Below are positions 10,180-21,403 of a DNA stretch of 64,000 bases, piece by piece. The DNA is from Candidatus Liberibacter africanus PTSAPSY (lineage in GTDB: Bacteria > Pseudomonadota > Alphaproteobacteria > Rhizobiales > Rhizobiaceae), in NCBI RefSeq assembly GCF_001021085.1, contig NZ_CP004021.1, positions 184,501 to 248,500 of the forward strand, in the 5' to 3' direction. Under the pieces are notes generated by a model that was given only the letters and a program-made list of their open reading frames with translations, searched no databases and was not told the origin of the DNA. A program made the translations under genes and the position numbers. Every line of letters begins with the position of its first letter. Position 1 is the stretch's first letter.

Positions 10180-10574
10180 TATAAAACCTTTCCTTCATCT
10201 GGAACTTCACGAACTACAACAGTCAAACGAGAAAAAGGCCTAACTATACGACCAATACGCTGACGACCACGACAATGAAACCGCTTCATAGAAACAGACT
10301 TACCTACATATGCCTCCGACACTATAAGACGATCCACATCAAGATCATGGTTATTTTCCGCATTCGCAACTGCAGAACGAAGAGTTTTCTTAACATCACT
10401 AGCAATTCTCTTTCGCGAAAACTCAAGATCCGCTAGAGCATCAGAAACTTTCCTTCCTCTTATCATAGCAGCAACAAGATTTAATTTTTGAGGACTAATT
10501 CGGAGCATGCTTGCGATAGCATTAGCTTCATTATCTCCTACTCGACGCTTTGACACACTCCCCCTACTACTCAT
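10179..10574 (-). CDS. rplV: 50S ribosomal protein L22
   Basis: Large-subunit protein whose beta hairpin lines the exit tunnel constriction, 131 residues. [20 protein letters not shown] is the N-terminal core and [19 protein letters not shown] the tunnel hairpin and C-terminus. The first fifteen residues ([17 protein letters not shown]) are poorly conserved, as usual. It is four bases from rpsS. Confidence 0.96.
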   Translation of the reverse strand: MSSRGSVSKRRVGDNEANAIASMLRISPQKLNLVAAMIRGRKVSDALADLEFSRKRIASDVKKTLRSAVANAENNHDLDVDRLIVSEAYVGKSVSMKRFHCRGRQRIGRIVRPFSRLTVVVREVPDEGKVL

Positions 10575-10577
10575 AAG

Positions 10578-10856
10578 CTACTTCCTTTTAGTCTTTTTAT
10601 CACTACCATGCCCTTGACAATAACGAGTTGGAGAAAAATCACCAAATTTAAATCCAACCATTTCTTCACTAACTACCACAGGTATATGCTTACGACCATT
10701 GTGCACACCAAACGTCAAACCAATGAACTGCGGCATAATATCACAATTACGACACCATATCCGTATAACATCACGACGACCAGAATCACGAGCTTTCGCT
10801 ACCTTTTTAAGAAGAGATTTGGTAACAAAAGGACCCTTCCAAATTGAACGCGCCAC
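10578..10856 (-). CDS. rpsS: 30S ribosomal protein S19
   Basis: Head protein of the small subunit partnering S13, 92 residues. [38 protein letters not shown] and [18 protein letters not shown] are diagnostic. Normal length; order rplB-rpsS-rplV is canonical. Confidence 0.97.
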   Translation of the reverse strand: MARSIWKGPFVTKSLLKKVAKARDSGRRDVIRIWCRNCDIMPQFIGLTFGVHNGRKHIPVVVSEEMVGFKFGDFSPTRYCQGHGSDKKTKRK

Positions 10857-10868
10857 TATAAATACTCC

Positions 10869-11705
10869 CTATTTCTTACTCTTATGACGAGAACGAGCTA
10901 TAAAAACATCTGTTGACTTATTCGATCGTGTTCTCTTTCCTTTCGTAAGCTTACCCCAAGGACTACAAGGATTACGACCCCCAGATGTCTTACCTTCACC
11001 ACCACCAAGAGGGTGATCTATAGGATTCATAGCTACCCCTCGAACATGCGAACGAAAACCTAACCAACGAGAACGCCCCGCTTTAGAATGACTAATATTA
11101 GAATGATCTTGATTTGAAACCGCACCTATAGAAGCCATGCAAGATGAATGAACAAAACGCATCTCACCAGAAGAAAGACGGAGAAGAGCTTGGCTACGAT
11201 CTCTCTCAACAAGACGAGCATACGAACCCGCAGAACGAGACAATTGCCCCCCTTTCCCAGGCTTCATTTCAACGTTGTGTACTATAGAACCAACAGGAAT
11301 AAATCGCAATGGCATAGCATTCCCAGGCTTAATATCAACAGCACTATCTGAAGAAATAACTTTATCCCCTACCGACAAACGTTGCGGAGCTAATATATAG
11401 GCCAAAGATCCATTCGAATATGAAACAAGAGCGATAAACGCCGTTCTATTAGGATCATATTCTAAACGCCTTACAACTCCTTCAACACCATATTCATTAC
11501 GTTTGAAATCCACAAGACGATAGCGATTCTTATGCCCTCCTCCACGAAAACGCACGGTGACGCGACCAGTATTATTTCGCCCCCCCTTAGAACACAATCC
11601 CTTTGTTAAAGTCTTAATAGGCTTCCCCGAATGCAAGGAACTCCGATTTACAATAACGAGTTGACGCCTACCCGATGTATCAGGATTAAAACTTTTTAAC
11701 GCCAT
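10869..11705 (-). CDS. rplB: 50S ribosomal protein L2
   Basis: Universal large-subunit protein, 278 residues, needed for subunit association and peptidyl transferase assembly. Landmarks are [19 protein letters not shown], the long RNA-binding middle, and [20 protein letters not shown], which carries the conserved histidine implicated in peptidyl-transferase function. Length is normal for alphaproteobacteria. Confidence 0.98.
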   Translation of the reverse strand: MALKSFNPDTSGRRQLVIVNRSSLHSGKPIKTLTKGLCSKGGRNNTGRVTVRFRGGGHKNRYRLVDFKRNEYGVEGVVRRLEYDPNRTAFIALVSYSNGSLAYILAPQRLSVGDKVISSDSAVDIKPGNAMPLRFIPVGSIVHNVEMKPGKGGQLSRSAGSYARLVERDRSQALLRLSSGEMRFVHSSCMASIGAVSNQDHSNISHSKAGRSRWLGFRSHVRGVAMNPIDHPLGGGEGKTSGGRNPCSPWGKLTKGKRTRSNKSTDVFIARSRHKSKK

Positions 11706-11732
11706 AATACAATCTCCCTAAAACAAATATCT

Positions 11733-12065
11733 CTAAATACCAACCGAAACATCAATAGAATGTCCTTTAGCCAACGTTACAAAAGCCCTCTTAATATCTT
11801 TACGAGATACATATATATCGCGAGAAGATCTAACACGACTACGAGCAGCAGAAACCCTACTCAAACGCTTTACCTTCCCTTTTCGAATAAGAGTATTTAC
11901 GGAAATTACCTTAACATTAAATAGCGCTTCAACAGCAGATTTAATTTCAGATTTGGATGAATCCTTCCTAACATTAAAAACAAACTGATTTTTTTCAGAT
12001 AGTAAAGTAGATTTTTCCGCTATAACAGGAGATATAATAGTATCATAAAATCGAATATCGGTCAT
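11733..12065 (-). CDS. rplW: 50S ribosomal protein L23
   Basis: Exit-tunnel protein and main docking site for trigger factor and SRP, 110 residues. [20 protein letters not shown] and [19 protein letters not shown] are recognisable, followed by the tunnel-lining basic loop. The C-terminal part ([20 protein letters not shown]) is more divergent than usual. It overlaps rplD by four bases. Confidence 0.93.
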   Translation of the reverse strand: MTDIRFYDTIISPVIAEKSTLLSEKNQFVFNVRKDSSKSEIKSAVEALFNVKVISVNTLIRKGKVKRLSRVSAARSRVRSSRDIYVSRKDIKRAFVTLAKGHSIDVSVGI

Positions 12066-12685
12066 TTAAAACGATCCTCCAAAGCCTCAACAGCAGACTT
12101 AGAAAGAACCAACTTAGAACAATGCAAAATATCATAAACATTAATCCCCTGAATAGGAAGGAGATTAATATTTGGAATATTACGAGCAGCAAGTTGAAAA
12201 TTTCTATCTAACTGAACACCATCAACAATAAGCGCATTTGACAAACCAAGAGCTTGAAGACGTATTGCCAAATTTTTGGTTTTGCACTCTTTAACAACCA
12301 AACTATCAATTACAACAATATCATTGGAAAGAAATTTGTCTGACAAAGCATGACGCAAAGCAAGAGCACGTACCTTTTTAGGCAATGCATGAGCACCGAC
12401 AACAGGAAGAGGACCAAAAGCCTTCCCACCACCACGAAACTGAGGAGCGGACTTGGAACTATGCCTTGCCCTACCTGTTCCCTTTTGCGTATACATTTTA
12501 GAACCCGTATATGCAATTTCAGAACGCCCTTTTGACTTAGAACACCCAATTCTTTTACGCCAAAATTGCCACCGAAGAACTCTAGCCAAAATACCTTGGC
12601 GAGGCTTTAAAGAAAAAATCCCTTCAGAAACAGAAATAAAACCCTTATCTTCTCCCTCAAGATTCCTGACACTTAGCTCTATCAC
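12062..12685 (-). CDS. rplD: 50S ribosomal protein L4
   Basis: Tunnel-lining protein, 207 residues, which in some bacteria also autoregulates the S10 operon. The internal loop with [20 protein letters not shown] is the classic signature; [16 protein letters not shown] follows. It overlaps rplC by four bases and rplW by four, so the three are probably translated as a coupled block. Confidence 0.96.
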   Translation of the reverse strand: MIELSVRNLEGEDKGFISVSEGIFSLKPRQGILARVLRWQFWRKRIGCSKSKGRSEIAYTGSKMYTQKGTGRARHSSKSAPQFRGGGKAFGPLPVVGAHALPKKVRALALRHALSDKFLSNDIVVIDSLVVKECKTKNLAIRLQALGLSNALIVDGVQLDRNFQLAARNIPNINLLPIQGINVYDILHCSKLVLSKSAVEALEDRFK

Positions 12686-13350
12686 GAAACTTTCCCCTTA
12701 CAATCCATCGTACTTTTAAAAGAATCTCGCACAATAATCCAAGAATTATTCTTTGCACCAGGAACACAACCTTTAACAAAGATCAATCCCTTCTCATCAT
12801 CAACCAACACAACCTCTAAATTCTTGGTGGTAACACGATTTCCACCCATATGACCTGCCATTTTTTTATTCTTAAAAACACGACCAGGATCTTGACGACA
12901 TCCCGTAGAACCATGCGAACGGTGAGATATAGAAACCCCGTGCGTAGCACGAAGACCGCCAAAATTATGCCTTTTCATGGCACCGGCAAACCCTTTTCCA
13001 ATAGTAACACCCGCAACATCTACTAACTGACCAACATTAAAATAACTTGGAGAAAAAACAGTGCCAATTGGCAAAAAATCATCATCTTTCTGAATACGAA
13101 ATTCAAACAATTTCTTTTTAGGCGGCACCTTAACAGAGGAGAAAAAACCTCGCATAGGCTTAGAAACGTTTTTAACTTTTGCGTCTCCTGCACCAACTTG
13201 AACCGCCATATATCCGTTTTTTTCTAAAGTACGATGAACTACAACCTGACAATTATCCAAATGCAACATCGTCACGGGAAGACGATTACCCTCACTACTG
13301 TACACACAGGTCATGCCCAATTTTCGCGCAACAACACCCGAACGCATCAA
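12682..13350 (-). CDS. rplC: 50S ribosomal protein L3
   Basis: Large-subunit protein reaching towards the peptidyl transferase centre, 222 residues. [17 protein letters not shown] starts the protein; [20 protein letters not shown] is the family signature and [16 protein letters not shown] the second conserved block, containing the glutamine site (STGCRQDPG) methylated by PrmB in relatives. Two adjacent ATGs leave the start uncertain by one codon. Confidence 0.97.
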   Translation of the reverse strand: MMRSGVVARKLGMTCVYSSEGNRLPVTMLHLDNCQVVVHRTLEKNGYMAVQVGAGDAKVKNVSKPMRGFFSSVKVPPKKKLFEFRIQKDDDFLPIGTVFSPSYFNVGQLVDVAGVTIGKGFAGAMKRHNFGGLRATHGVSISHRSHGSTGCRQDPGRVFKNKKMAGHMGGNRVTTKNLEVVLVDDEKGLIFVKGCVPGAKNNSWIIVRDSFKSTMDCKGKVS

Positions 13351-13366
13351 CTCATCCTCTCAAAAA

Positions 13367-13681
13367 CTACAGTTTAATCACTACATTAACACCAGCAGCG
13401 ATGTCTAACTTCATCAAAGCATCAACCGTCTGAGGAGTAGGCTTAATGATATAGAGCAAACGCTTGTATATACGCACTTCTAATTGATCTCGACTTTTTT
13501 TATCAACATGAGGAGATCGATTAACAGTAAATCTACGTATAGAACGAGGAAAAGGTATAGGACCCACAATCTGCGAACCAGATTTTTTAGTAGTTGACAC
13601 AATCTCACGCACAGAAGAATCAAGTATCCACGAATCAAACGCTTTCAGGCATATGCAAATACGGATGTTCCGACTTGTCAT
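13367..13681 (-). CDS. rpsJ: 30S ribosomal protein S10 (NusE)
   Basis: Small-subunit head protein, 104 residues, also the NusE antitermination factor. IRICLKAFD-type N-terminus (here [18 protein letters not shown]), [20 protein letters not shown] and the [14 protein letters not shown] stretch identify it. The N-terminus is slightly unusual: most bacteria begin MxxQNIRIRLKAFDHR. Spacing to rplC is 16 bases. Confidence 0.95.
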   Translation of the reverse strand: MTSRNIRICICLKAFDSWILDSSVREIVSTTKKSGSQIVGPIPFPRSIRRFTVNRSPHVDKKSRDQLEVRIYKRLLYIIKPTPQTVDALMKLDIAAGVNVVIKL

Positions 13682-13773
13682 TTATTTAACCCTCTTCTCA
13701 TTTCACAACCCACCCCTTTTTTTCAAAACAATATTTAAAAGACACTTCTTCTCATTCACACGATCATATCATG

Positions 13774-14958
13774 CTATTCTATGATTTTAGTAATCATCCC
13801 AGCACCTATGGTCTTCCCTCCTTCACGAATAGAAAAACGTTGGTCTTTTTCCATCGCAATCGGACTGATAAGCTCTATCTCTAAATCAACCCTATCTCCA
13901 GGCATCACAGCTTTCACATCAGAAGGAAGAGTTACTTTACCAGTAACGTCAGCTGTATCCATGAAAAACTGAGGACGATAATTATTTAAAAAACCTGTAT
14001 GACGACCACCTTCTTCTTTCGTCAACACATAAACATTGGCCATAAACTTACGATAATCTTTAATAGAACCAGGAGCACAAACAACCCTACCCCTAGGAAC
14101 ATCCGCTCTATTCACTCCTCGAAGAAGCAAGCCAACATTATCTCCAGCTATAGCTTTGTCTAGTTTGCGACGAAACATTTCTATGTCTGTACACTTGACC
14201 TTAAGGTTTTTGCCACCCATACCAAGTATTTCAACATCACTCCCTGCTGTAAGCTGACCACGCTTAACTCGACCAGTCACAACAGTACCGCGACCTTCAA
14301 CCGTACAAGAACTCTCTATATGCATCAAAAAAGGACTGTCTAAAGAACGAGATGGGGTAGGAATATAAGAATCAATCGCCTGCATCAAAGCATGAATAGA
14401 ATCTTCCCCCATATCTTTCTCCTTACCCTGCAACGCACAGTCAGCAGAACCCCTAATAATAGGCACTTCGTCACCAGGATAACCATGGCATTTTAAAAGA
14501 GTACGAATCTCGTCTTCAACAAGCTCCAATAACTCCTCATCCCTAATCACATCGATCTTATTCAGATAAACAACCAAAGATGAAATACCTATCTGACGAG
14601 CTAAAAGAATATGCTCCTTCGTCTGAGGCATAGGACCGTCATCTGCAGAACATACAAGAATAGCACCATCAGCTTGCGCCGCACCAGTAATCATATTCTT
14701 CACATAATCAGCGTGTCCAGGACAATCAATGTGGCTATAAAAACGATTCTCAGTCCTATAGTGTACATGCGCAGTAGAAATAGTAATGCCTCGAACCCGC
14801 TCTTCCGGCGCACTGTCAATATCGCCGTAGCCCTTCTTCTCATCACTATAGTACTTCGTAATAGCCGCGGTTAGCGTCGTCTTACCATGATCAACGTGAC
14901 CTATAGTACTAAGACCAAGACTCTCTTTGTCTCGAACAAAATGTTTATCTGACATCAA
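13774..14958 (-). CDS. tuf: Elongation factor Tu (divergent copy)
   Basis: GTPase of 394 residues that delivers aminoacyl-tRNA to the ribosome. G1 is GHVDHGKT (20-27), G3 is DCPGHADY, G4 is NKID, and domains 2 and 3 follow ([31 protein letters not shown]). The N-terminus ([20 protein letters not shown]) departs from the near-invariant KPHVNIGTIGHVD of most bacterial EF-Tu, and several domain 1-2 positions also differ. All GTPase motifs are kept, so it should be functional. It lies between fusA and rpsJ, as in str-S10 arrangements; two adjacent ATGs are possible starts. Confidence 0.95.
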   Translation of the reverse strand: MMSDKHFVRDKESLGLSTIGHVDHGKTTLTAAITKYYSDEKKGYGDIDSAPEERVRGITISTAHVHYRTENRFYSHIDCPGHADYVKNMITGAAQADGAILVCSADDGPMPQTKEHILLARQIGISSLVVYLNKIDVIRDEELLELVEDEIRTLLKCHGYPGDEVPIIRGSADCALQGKEKDMGEDSIHALMQAIDSYIPTPSRSLDSPFLMHIESSCTVEGRGTVVTGRVKRGQLTAGSDVEILGMGGKNLKVKCTDIEMFRRKLDKAIAGDNVGLLLRGVNRADVPRGRVVCAPGSIKDYRKFMANVYVLTKEEGGRHTGFLNNYRPQFFMDTADVTGKVTLPSDVKAVMPGDRVDLEIELISPIAMEKDQRFSIREGGKTIGAGMITKIIE

Positions 14959-15044
14959 ACAAATTCCCTTTATTTCAACACATCTTCAATAAATATAAAG
15001 CCACAAAACAAGATTTTCTCAGAAAAGCATTTGTTTACAGCAAA

Positions 15045-17150
15045 TCATATCGATTTTGCAACAGAATATTTCTCCTGTATCTCTTTAGAAACATGCGCAG
15101 GAACAGGAGCATAATGGTCAAAAACCATTGTATATTGCCCCCGACCCTGCGACATGGAACGCAATGAATCTACATATTTAAACATACAAGCCAGAGGCAC
15201 ATGAGCATCAATCACGACATATACAGAACGATTTTCTTGCCCCTGAATCTGCCCCCTTCGTGAACTCAAATCACCAATAACATCCCCAACATATTCCCCA
15301 GGAATAACAACCTCAACCTTCATAATCGGTTCCAATAATTGCACACCCATTTTACTTGCCGCCTCTCTAAAACAAGCGCGCGCGGCAATCTCAAAGGCAA
15401 GGACAGAGGAATCAACATCATGATAAGAACCATCCAACAAGGTAACTTTCATTCCGAGCATAGGAAAGCCCGCCATTGGCCCAGAGGAAAGCATACTCTC
15501 GACACCCTTTCGAACACCAGGAATATACTCTTTCGGAATAGCCCCCCCTACAATTTTGGACACGAATATAAAATCATCCCCATCTGGATTAGGCTCAAAT
15601 TCTATTTTAACTCTAGAAAACTGCCCTGCACCACCAGACTGCTTTTTATGAATATAGTCATGAACGCAAACCTTAGTAACCGATTCACGGTAAGAAACAT
15701 AAGGAGCACCAACATTAGCATCCACCCTAAATTCACGTGACATCCTATCCACAATAATATCAAGATGCAATTCACCCATACCAGCTATAATAGTTTGACC
15801 AGAATCTGGATCTGATCGCACTTGCAAGGAAGGATCTTCTGCAGCAAGGCGACTTAAAGCCAAAGACATCCGTTCTTGATCACCCTTCGATTTAGGCTCA
15901 ACAGCAACCTGTATAACAGGATCAGGAAAATCCATTCTCTCTAAAATAATAGGCTTAGAAGGATCACACAAAGTCTCCCCCGTCACTGTATCTTTCAGAC
16001 CAGCAAGAGCAATAATATCTCCACAATAAGCTTCGTCAATATCTTCACGAGTATTAGAATGCATTTGCATCATACGACCAACTCGTTCCTTTTTACCCTT
16101 GATCGTATTTAATAAAGAATCCCCCTTGGAAACCTTTCCTGAATAAATCCGACAAAAAGTCAAAGAGCCAACAAAACTATCCGCCATTACTTTAAATGCC
16201 AGCATAGAAAGAGGTGCGGAATCTAATGCGGGAACATCAACTTCACTTTCACTCTTCACATCAATACCCTTAATTGCCCGCACATCAAGAGGAGAGGGCA
16301 AATAGTCAACAACAGCATCCAACAACGGCTGAACGCCTTTGTTCTTAAAAGAAGACCCACACAGAACAGGGAAAAACTTCACGGAAATAGTTCCCAAGCG
16401 AACCAAAGAACGTATCCTATCAGGAGTAAAACACTCACCCTTCAGGTAAGAATCCATCGCAGAATCATCCAATTCAACAATGGCCTCAATCATCTTCTCA
16501 CGATAAGTATCAGCCAAATCTTTCATGTCTTCAGGTATTTCTACGACATCCCAACTTGCACCCAAATCCTCATTTTTCCATAAAAGAGCTTTCATTTCAA
16601 TTAAGTCAATGACGCCTTGAAAATCACTTTCAGATCCGACAGGCAACTGCACCACCAAAGGATTCGCCCCAAGACGAGAAGAAATCATTTCAACAGAACG
16701 ATAAAAGTCCGCGCCCATCTTATCCATTTTATTGCAAAATATCACGCGCGGAGTAGAATACTTGTTCGCCTGACGCCATACCGTTTCTGTTTGAGGTTCA
16801 ACACCAGCATTAGCATCTAACAATGTTATCGCACCATCCGAAACACGAATAGAACGTTCTACTTCCATAGTAAAGTCAACGTGTCCAGGAGTATCAATAA
16901 TTGTCAATTTTTTCTGAACACCATCACGTCCCTGCCAAAAAACTGTAGTAGATGCAGAAGTAATAGTAATACCACGCTCTTGTTCTTGCTCCATCCAGTC
17001 CATCGTAGCAGAACCATCATGCACTTCTCCGATCTTATGGGACTTCCCAGCATAGTATAATATACGCTCAGTAGTAGTCGTCTTCCCAGCATCTATATGT
17101 GCCATGATACCAAAATTACGACTGTCTTCTATTTTACACTTACGCGACAT
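15045..17150 (-). CDS. fusA: Elongation factor G
   Basis: Translocation GTPase of 701 residues. The P-loop AHIDAGKT is at 17-24, with [11 protein letters not shown] (switch I), DTPGHVDFT (G3) and [10 protein letters not shown] (G4). Domain 2 begins near residue 300; domain 4, which enters the A site, contains [13 protein letters not shown] and [14 protein letters not shown] sequence (here [10 protein letters not shown]). Length is typical. It lies 24 bases downstream of rpsG on the str cluster. Confidence 0.97.
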   Translation of the reverse strand: MSRKCKIEDSRNFGIMAHIDAGKTTTTERILYYAGKSHKIGEVHDGSATMDWMEQEQERGITITSASTTVFWQGRDGVQKKLTIIDTPGHVDFTMEVERSIRVSDGAITLLDANAGVEPQTETVWRQANKYSTPRVIFCNKMDKMGADFYRSVEMISSRLGANPLVVQLPVGSESDFQGVIDLIEMKALLWKNEDLGASWDVVEIPEDMKDLADTYREKMIEAIVELDDSAMDSYLKGECFTPDRIRSLVRLGTISVKFFPVLCGSSFKNKGVQPLLDAVVDYLPSPLDVRAIKGIDVKSESEVDVPALDSAPLSMLAFKVMADSFVGSLTFCRIYSGKVSKGDSLLNTIKGKKERVGRMMQMHSNTREDIDEAYCGDIIALAGLKDTVTGETLCDPSKPIILERMDFPDPVIQVAVEPKSKGDQERMSLALSRLAAEDPSLQVRSDPDSGQTIIAGMGELHLDIIVDRMSREFRVDANVGAPYVSYRESVTKVCVHDYIHKKQSGGAGQFSRVKIEFEPNPDGDDFIFVSKIVGGAIPKEYIPGVRKGVESMLSSGPMAGFPMLGMKVTLLDGSYHDVDSSVLAFEIAARACFREAASKMGVQLLEPIMKVEVVIPGEYVGDVIGDLSSRRGQIQGQENRSVYVVIDAHVPLACMFKYVDSLRSMSQGRGQYTMVFDHYAPVPAHVSKEIQEKYSVAKSI

Positions 17151-17174
17151 TTTTCTTGCACCCCTCGCAACAAT

Positions 17175-17645
17175 TTACCAACGATAGTGCGAAAAAGCAC
17201 GATTAGCATCAGCTACCTTATGCGTCTCTTCACGCTTTTTAACGGCAACCCCTCGATTGTTAGCTGCATCGATAATTTCTCCACCCAATCGATCTATCAT
17301 AGTTGTTTCATTACGCTTACGTGCCGCCGTTATAATCCAACGAATTGCCAGAGCCTGACTACGCTTTGTCGTTATTTCTCCAGGAACACTATATGCAGCA
17401 CCCCCTACACGACGAGTTCGCACTTCAACCTGCGGAGTAACATTACTCAAGGCCTGGCGAAACAGAGTAATTGGATCTTGCTTCTCTTTCTTTTCAATTA
17501 GATCAAATGCTCCGTAAACAATCTTTACTGCTACAGACTTTTTGCCAGCATACATAATAGCATTCATGAATTTAGCAACAATAGCATCAGAAAACTTTGG
17601 ATCAGGCAATACTTCACGCACTACCGCTCTACGACGTCGGGACAT
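17175..17645 (-). CDS. rpsG: 30S ribosomal protein S7
   Basis: Head-nucleating small-subunit protein, 156 residues. [33 protein letters not shown] and [14 protein letters not shown] are signatures. The C-terminus [11 protein letters not shown] is the standard alphaproteobacterial ending. It lies between rpsL and fusA. Confidence 0.97.
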   Translation of the reverse strand: MSRRRRAVVREVLPDPKFSDAIVAKFMNAIMYAGKKSVAVKIVYGAFDLIEKKEKQDPITLFRQALSNVTPQVEVRTRRVGGAAYSVPGEITTKRSQALAIRWIITAARKRNETTMIDRLGGEIIDAANNRGVAVKKREETHKVADANRAFSHYRW

Positions 17646-17722
17646 AATAACTCTCTGTCTTTTACAATCTACTTACAACAAACACTCTAAAAAATACCAA
17701 AACTTTTATCAGAAAAACTAAA

Positions 17723-18097
17723 CTACTTAGGACGCTCAGCCCCATATCGAGAACGAGCCTGCTTCCGATTCTTAACACCCTGTGCATCAAGAACCCCTCT
17801 AATCACCCGATATTTAACCCCAGGGAGATCTTTTACGCGACCACCACACAACATGACAACTGAGTGCTCCTGCAAATTATGACCTTCTCCAGGGACATAT
17901 GCTATAACTTCAACATCACTTGTCAAACGTGCTTTAATAACTTTACGCAACGCAGAATTAGGCTTTTTAGGCGTCACTGTGTAAACACGAAGACACACCC
18001 CTCTCTTTTGAGGATTACCTCTAAGAGCAGTTACTTTAGCACGAACGCGAAAAGAGCCCTTGCGAGGTTTGCGTATAAGCTGATTAACAGTAGGCAT
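17723..18097 (-). CDS. rpsL: 30S ribosomal protein S12
   Basis: Decoding-centre protein, 124 residues, first gene of the supercluster. [16 protein letters not shown] starts it. The two loops in which streptomycin resistance arises, [11 protein letters not shown] and [13 protein letters not shown], both keep the wild-type lysines, so the sequence predicts no S12-based resistance. A GGAGAG ribosome-binding site precedes the ATG. Confidence 0.97.
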   Translation of the reverse strand: MPTVNQLIRKPRKGSFRVRAKVTALRGNPQKRGVCLRVYTVTPKKPNSALRKVIKARLTSDVEVIAYVPGEGHNLQEHSVVMLCGGRVKDLPGVKYRVIRGVLDAQGVKNRKQARSRYGAERPK

Positions 18098-18820
18098 TTA
18101 TAGCACTCTCCATAAAAAAATCTTCATATCCCTCATTTTATAATCCAAAAATAAAACACAACTGCTACATATAAAACGCACCCGCTACTAGCACAATCAA
18201 AAACCATAGGAAAGCACATCAAAAAAGACGCGTTCACGAAAAACCATATTCCTGGGAATTATACCAGAAAAAGAACACAAAACCTAATCTTAGATACAGG
18301 CTCCCTTTGGTGGTAATATTTTCTTCTGCTCACGTCAAGATGAATCCATACAAAATCATCAAAAAACTAAAATCTCTTCAATATAGCAATAATATTTTCT
18401 CTTAATTTGCAATTTTTTTTGAAATAATATTAAAAAATAAATAACCATATTCCATGATATCCACCTCTATTTTTATGGAAAAGTGTATACTTCTTCCAAA
18501 ATTTAGTTAGAAATTCCCATGTAAGGGAACCATTGTTTTACCATATAAACACCTCTATACTATGAAATCAAAAAAAAATTAATTGTAACAGATCTAATTT
18601 AATACGATTAAAATATATTGATGTAAGAATAAGGTCGTTTTATTTATGTGAAGTATGAATCGTGATCCTTGCTTTTTTTTTAAAAAAACTTTTTATTCAT
18701 ATACTAAGTAGTTATATGAAACCTTGTTTGTTAATACAATAATTGATGTCAAGGAATAAATGCTTGACTGTGATCTCTTTAATAATGAAAACCAAAATGA
18801 GAAGTTTTACTTGATATCCT
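18098..18820. promoter_or_regulatory. Divergent spacer between rpsL and accB, no gene seen
   Basis: A 723-base AT-rich spacer between two outward-reading genes. It must hold the promoter of the 18-kb translation cluster and that of accB. On the minus strand near 18140-18170 there are weak TTGATT / TTTTAT-like boxes, not convincing. A 5-bp inverted repeat ATTCC-TG-GGAAT lies at 18248-18259. No open frame resembles a known protein; rhizobial relatives often carry aroQ just before accB, and I see no trace of it here. Confidence 0.4.
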
Positions 18821-19336
18821 ATGACTGACAAAAAACAAAAAATTAACTTAATATTAATCCGAAACCTTGCACATGTCTTGAACGAAACTAACTTGACAGA
18901 AGTTGAGATAGATACCGATGGAATGCGCATTCGCCTTTTACGCTCTCCGCAAAAGGATGTCATAACAAATTGTTACTATGAAAACCATAAAATTAGCAAT
19001 TCTTCGGTGGAAATTACAACATCCAGTGTAATGGAAGATCCTAGATGTGAATCAAAAACGGATCCTCTTCCCATCTCTGACAATTCACATACGGTAACAT
19101 CTCCAATGGTGGGAACTGCATACTTAGCTAGTAGCCCAGGGAGCGATCCCTTCGTTAATAAAGGAAGCGCTGTACTGAAGGGACAAACCATTATCATTAT
19201 TGAAGCCATGAAAACCATGAACCCTATTTTAGCACCATGCTCCGGTACAGTGATTGATATCAAGGTACAAGATGGGCAATTAGTCGAATATGGTGACGCA
19301 CTATTAGTTTTAAAAAAGAAAGAAGACAATAAATGA
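18821..19336 (+). CDS. accB: Biotin carboxyl carrier protein of acetyl-CoA carboxylase
   Basis: Carrier subunit, 171 residues, shuttling biotin-bound carboxyl groups in the first step of fatty acid synthesis. The N-terminal helix region (LIRNLAHVLNETNLTEVEI) is typical. A variable linker covers about residues 42-90. The biotinyl domain carries EAMKTMN with biotinylated lysine at K131. The stop overlaps the accC start by four bases, so the two are coupled. Confidence 0.97.
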   Translation: MTDKKQKINLILIRNLAHVLNETNLTEVEIDTDGMRIRLLRSPQKDVITNCYYENHKISNSSVEITTSSVMEDPRCESKTDPLPISDNSHTVTSPMVGTAYLASSPGSDPFVNKGSAVLKGQTIIIIEAMKTMNPILAPCSGTVIDIKVQDGQLVEYGDALLVLKKKEDNK

Positions 19337-20670
19337 TTTCCAAAATTCTTATTGCTAACCGCGGAGAAATCGCCTTACGTATTTTACGTGCCTGCAAAGA
19401 ATTAGGAATTGCCACAGTTGCAGTACATTCAACGGCAGATTCTGGCGCAATGCATGTACGCTTAGCAGATGAAAGCGTATGTATTGGCCCCCCTCCTTCG
19501 AAAGATAGCTATCTGAATATTCAACAAATAGTAGCTGCATGTGAAATAACAAATGCTGATGCCGTTCATCCTGGATACGGATTTCTGTCGGAAAATGCAA
19601 AATTTGCCGAGATATTAGAAGCTCATAATATTAAGTTCATTGGCCCTTCTTCAGAACATATAAGGATTATGGGCGATAAAATTACTGCTAAAGAAACTGC
19701 TCAAAAACTTGGGATTCCTGTAGTTCCTGGATCTGGAGCAGTGTCTACTGATAATGCTATGCCTATAGCTAAAAAAATAGGTTTTCCAGTGTTAATCAAG
19801 GCTTCCGCAGGCGGTGGAGGACGTGGTATGCGCATATCACACTCTGAAAAAGACCTTATGGAAGCAATTAATCAGGCACGCTCTGAAGCACTCCTCGCTT
19901 TTGGCAACGATGCAGTTTACATAGAAAAATATCTTTTAAATCCACGCCATATTGAAATACAAGTTTTTGGAGACGGTATGGGAAATGCTGTTCATTTTGG
20001 TGAACGCGATTGCTCCGTACAACGTCGAAATCAAAAAATATGGGAAGAAGCGCACTCTCCTGTAATAAGCGCACAAGATCGCGAAAAAATAGGAGAAATA
20101 TGCGTAGAAGCAATGAAAAAAATTTCTTATCGTGGCGCGGGAACTATTGAATTTCTTTATGAAAACGGAAATTTCTACTTTATAGAAATGAATACACGAT
20201 TACAAGTAGAGCACCCTATCACTGAAGCGATCACAGGTATAGATCTTGTGCATGAGCAAATATACGTGGCATTAGAAAATCGTTTGTCTATTCAACAAAA
20301 AGATATAACCTTCTCTGGCCATGCTATCGAATGTCGTATTAATGCTGAAGACCCTGAGACATTCGTCCCTAATCCAGGGAAAATAACTTATTATCATGCT
20401 CCTGGTGGCTTAGGGATCAGAATGGACTCCGCATCTTATCAGGGATACGTCATCCCTTCTTACTATGATAGCCTTATCGCTAAATTAATTGTCCATGGAA
20501 AAAACCGCAAAGAATGTATGATGCGTCTAAATCGTGCATTAAATGAGATTATTATCGATGGAATAAAAACAACTATACCGTTATTTCAAAAACTTATAAA
20601 AAATGATGATATCATAAAAGGTAATTATGATATCCATTGGTTAGAAAATAATTATTTAAAACAAAAATAA
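19333..20670 (+). CDS. accC: Biotin carboxylase subunit of acetyl-CoA carboxylase
   Basis: ATP-grasp enzyme of 445 residues that carboxylates the biotin on AccB with bicarbonate and ATP. MISKILIANRGEIALRILRA begins the N-terminal domain, KASAGGGGRGMRIS is the glycine-rich ATP loop near residues 156-170, and NTRLQVEHPITEAITG is the catalytic stretch holding the conserved Arg/Glu/His. Length is normal. It is transcribed with accB; the broken aat gene begins 29 bases downstream on the same strand. Confidence 0.98.
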   Translation: MISKILIANRGEIALRILRACKELGIATVAVHSTADSGAMHVRLADESVCIGPPPSKDSYLNIQQIVAACEITNADAVHPGYGFLSENAKFAEILEAHNIKFIGPSSEHIRIMGDKITAKETAQKLGIPVVPGSGAVSTDNAMPIAKKIGFPVLIKASAGGGGRGMRISHSEKDLMEAINQARSEALLAFGNDAVYIEKYLLNPRHIEIQVFGDGMGNAVHFGERDCSVQRRNQKIWEEAHSPVISAQDREKIGEICVEAMKKISYRGAGTIEFLYENGNFYFIEMNTRLQVEHPITEAITGIDLVHEQIYVALENRLSIQQKDITFSGHAIECRINAEDPETFVPNPGKITYYHAPGGLGIRMDSASYQGYVIPSYYDSLIAKLIVHGKNRKECMMRLNRALNEIIIDGIKTTIPLFQKLIKNDDIIKGNYDIHWLENNYLKQK

Positions 20671-20699
20671 TAGATGTCCATCCCCGAAATACCAACATT

Positions 20700-21336
20700 A
20701 TGAATATAAGTCCAGATATTCTAATAAAAGCGTATTCTTCAGGAATATTTCCAATGGCAGATTCAGCTGATGGCCAGGATATTTCATGGATCAAACCTTT
20801 AAAAAGAGGTATAATTCCCCTCGAAAAATTTCATGTTCCAAAAAGCTTGAAAAAAATATATTCGAAGGGGATTATATGATATCCGCATTGACTCGGCATT
20901 CGAAAGTGTGATCTCTGCTTGCGCTCAAAAAACATCGGATCGCCCATCTACCTGGATTAATATGCAAATCCAAAATTCATATATTGATCTTTTCCATATG
21001 GGATATGCTCATACAATAGAAGCGTGGAAAGAAGAAGAATTGGTAGGAGGTCTATATGGAGTATCACTTGGAGCGGCATTTTTTGGAGAAAGTATGTTTT
21101 CTCGCATGGAGAATACGTCGAAAGTTTGTCTTGTTCATCTGGTTGAACATCTAAAAAAACGTAAGTTTTTATTATTAGATACACAGTTTATAACTAACCA
21201 TTTACGACAATTTGGAGCTATAGAAATAAGCCACACTCAATACGAAAAACTACTCACCAACGCTCTGAAATATTCAACTATATCTTTTTATAATAATAAT
21301 ATGATTTATAATAATAATATCAATTTTTACATATAA
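20700..21336 (+). pseudogene. aat: Leucyl/phenylalanyl-tRNA-protein transferase, frameshifted
   Basis: Aat normally adds Leu or Phe to proteins starting with Arg or Lys, marking them for ClpS-ClpAP (N-degron pathway). The first 59 codons (MNISPDILIKAYSSGIFPMA...) end at a TGA at 20877. The rest continues in the +1 frame: DIRIDSAFESVISACAQK, GGLYGVSLGAAFFGESMF and LLDTQFITNHLRQFGA, all clear Aat signatures. Removing one G from GGGG at 20867-20870 restores one frame with the right family spacing. The last residues run into an Asn-rich repeat. Either a real pseudogene or a base-call error. Confidence 0.85.
21287..21320 (+). repeat. 18-bp direct repeat at the 3' end of aat
   Basis: The 16-base string TTTATAATAATAATAT occurs at 21287-21302 and again at 21305-21320, a period of 18 bases (six codons). 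It lies in the extreme 3' end of the broken aat frame and would encode two Asn-rich stretches. Likely a small slippage repeat. Confidence 0.7.
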
Positions 21337-21403
21337 TTTCTTAGCAGAATTTTAATATCGATCAAAAAGTATTTTTGCGATTAATGTAAATCCTCAATAC
21401 TTT

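Noticed and set aside
18098..18820. Remnant of aroQ upstream of accB
   Set aside because: No frame on the plus strand shows dehydroquinase motifs.
18976..19329. Open frame on the minus strand inside accB
   Set aside because: It mirrors the accB coding sequence and has no recognisable family signature or ribosome site; a shadow frame.
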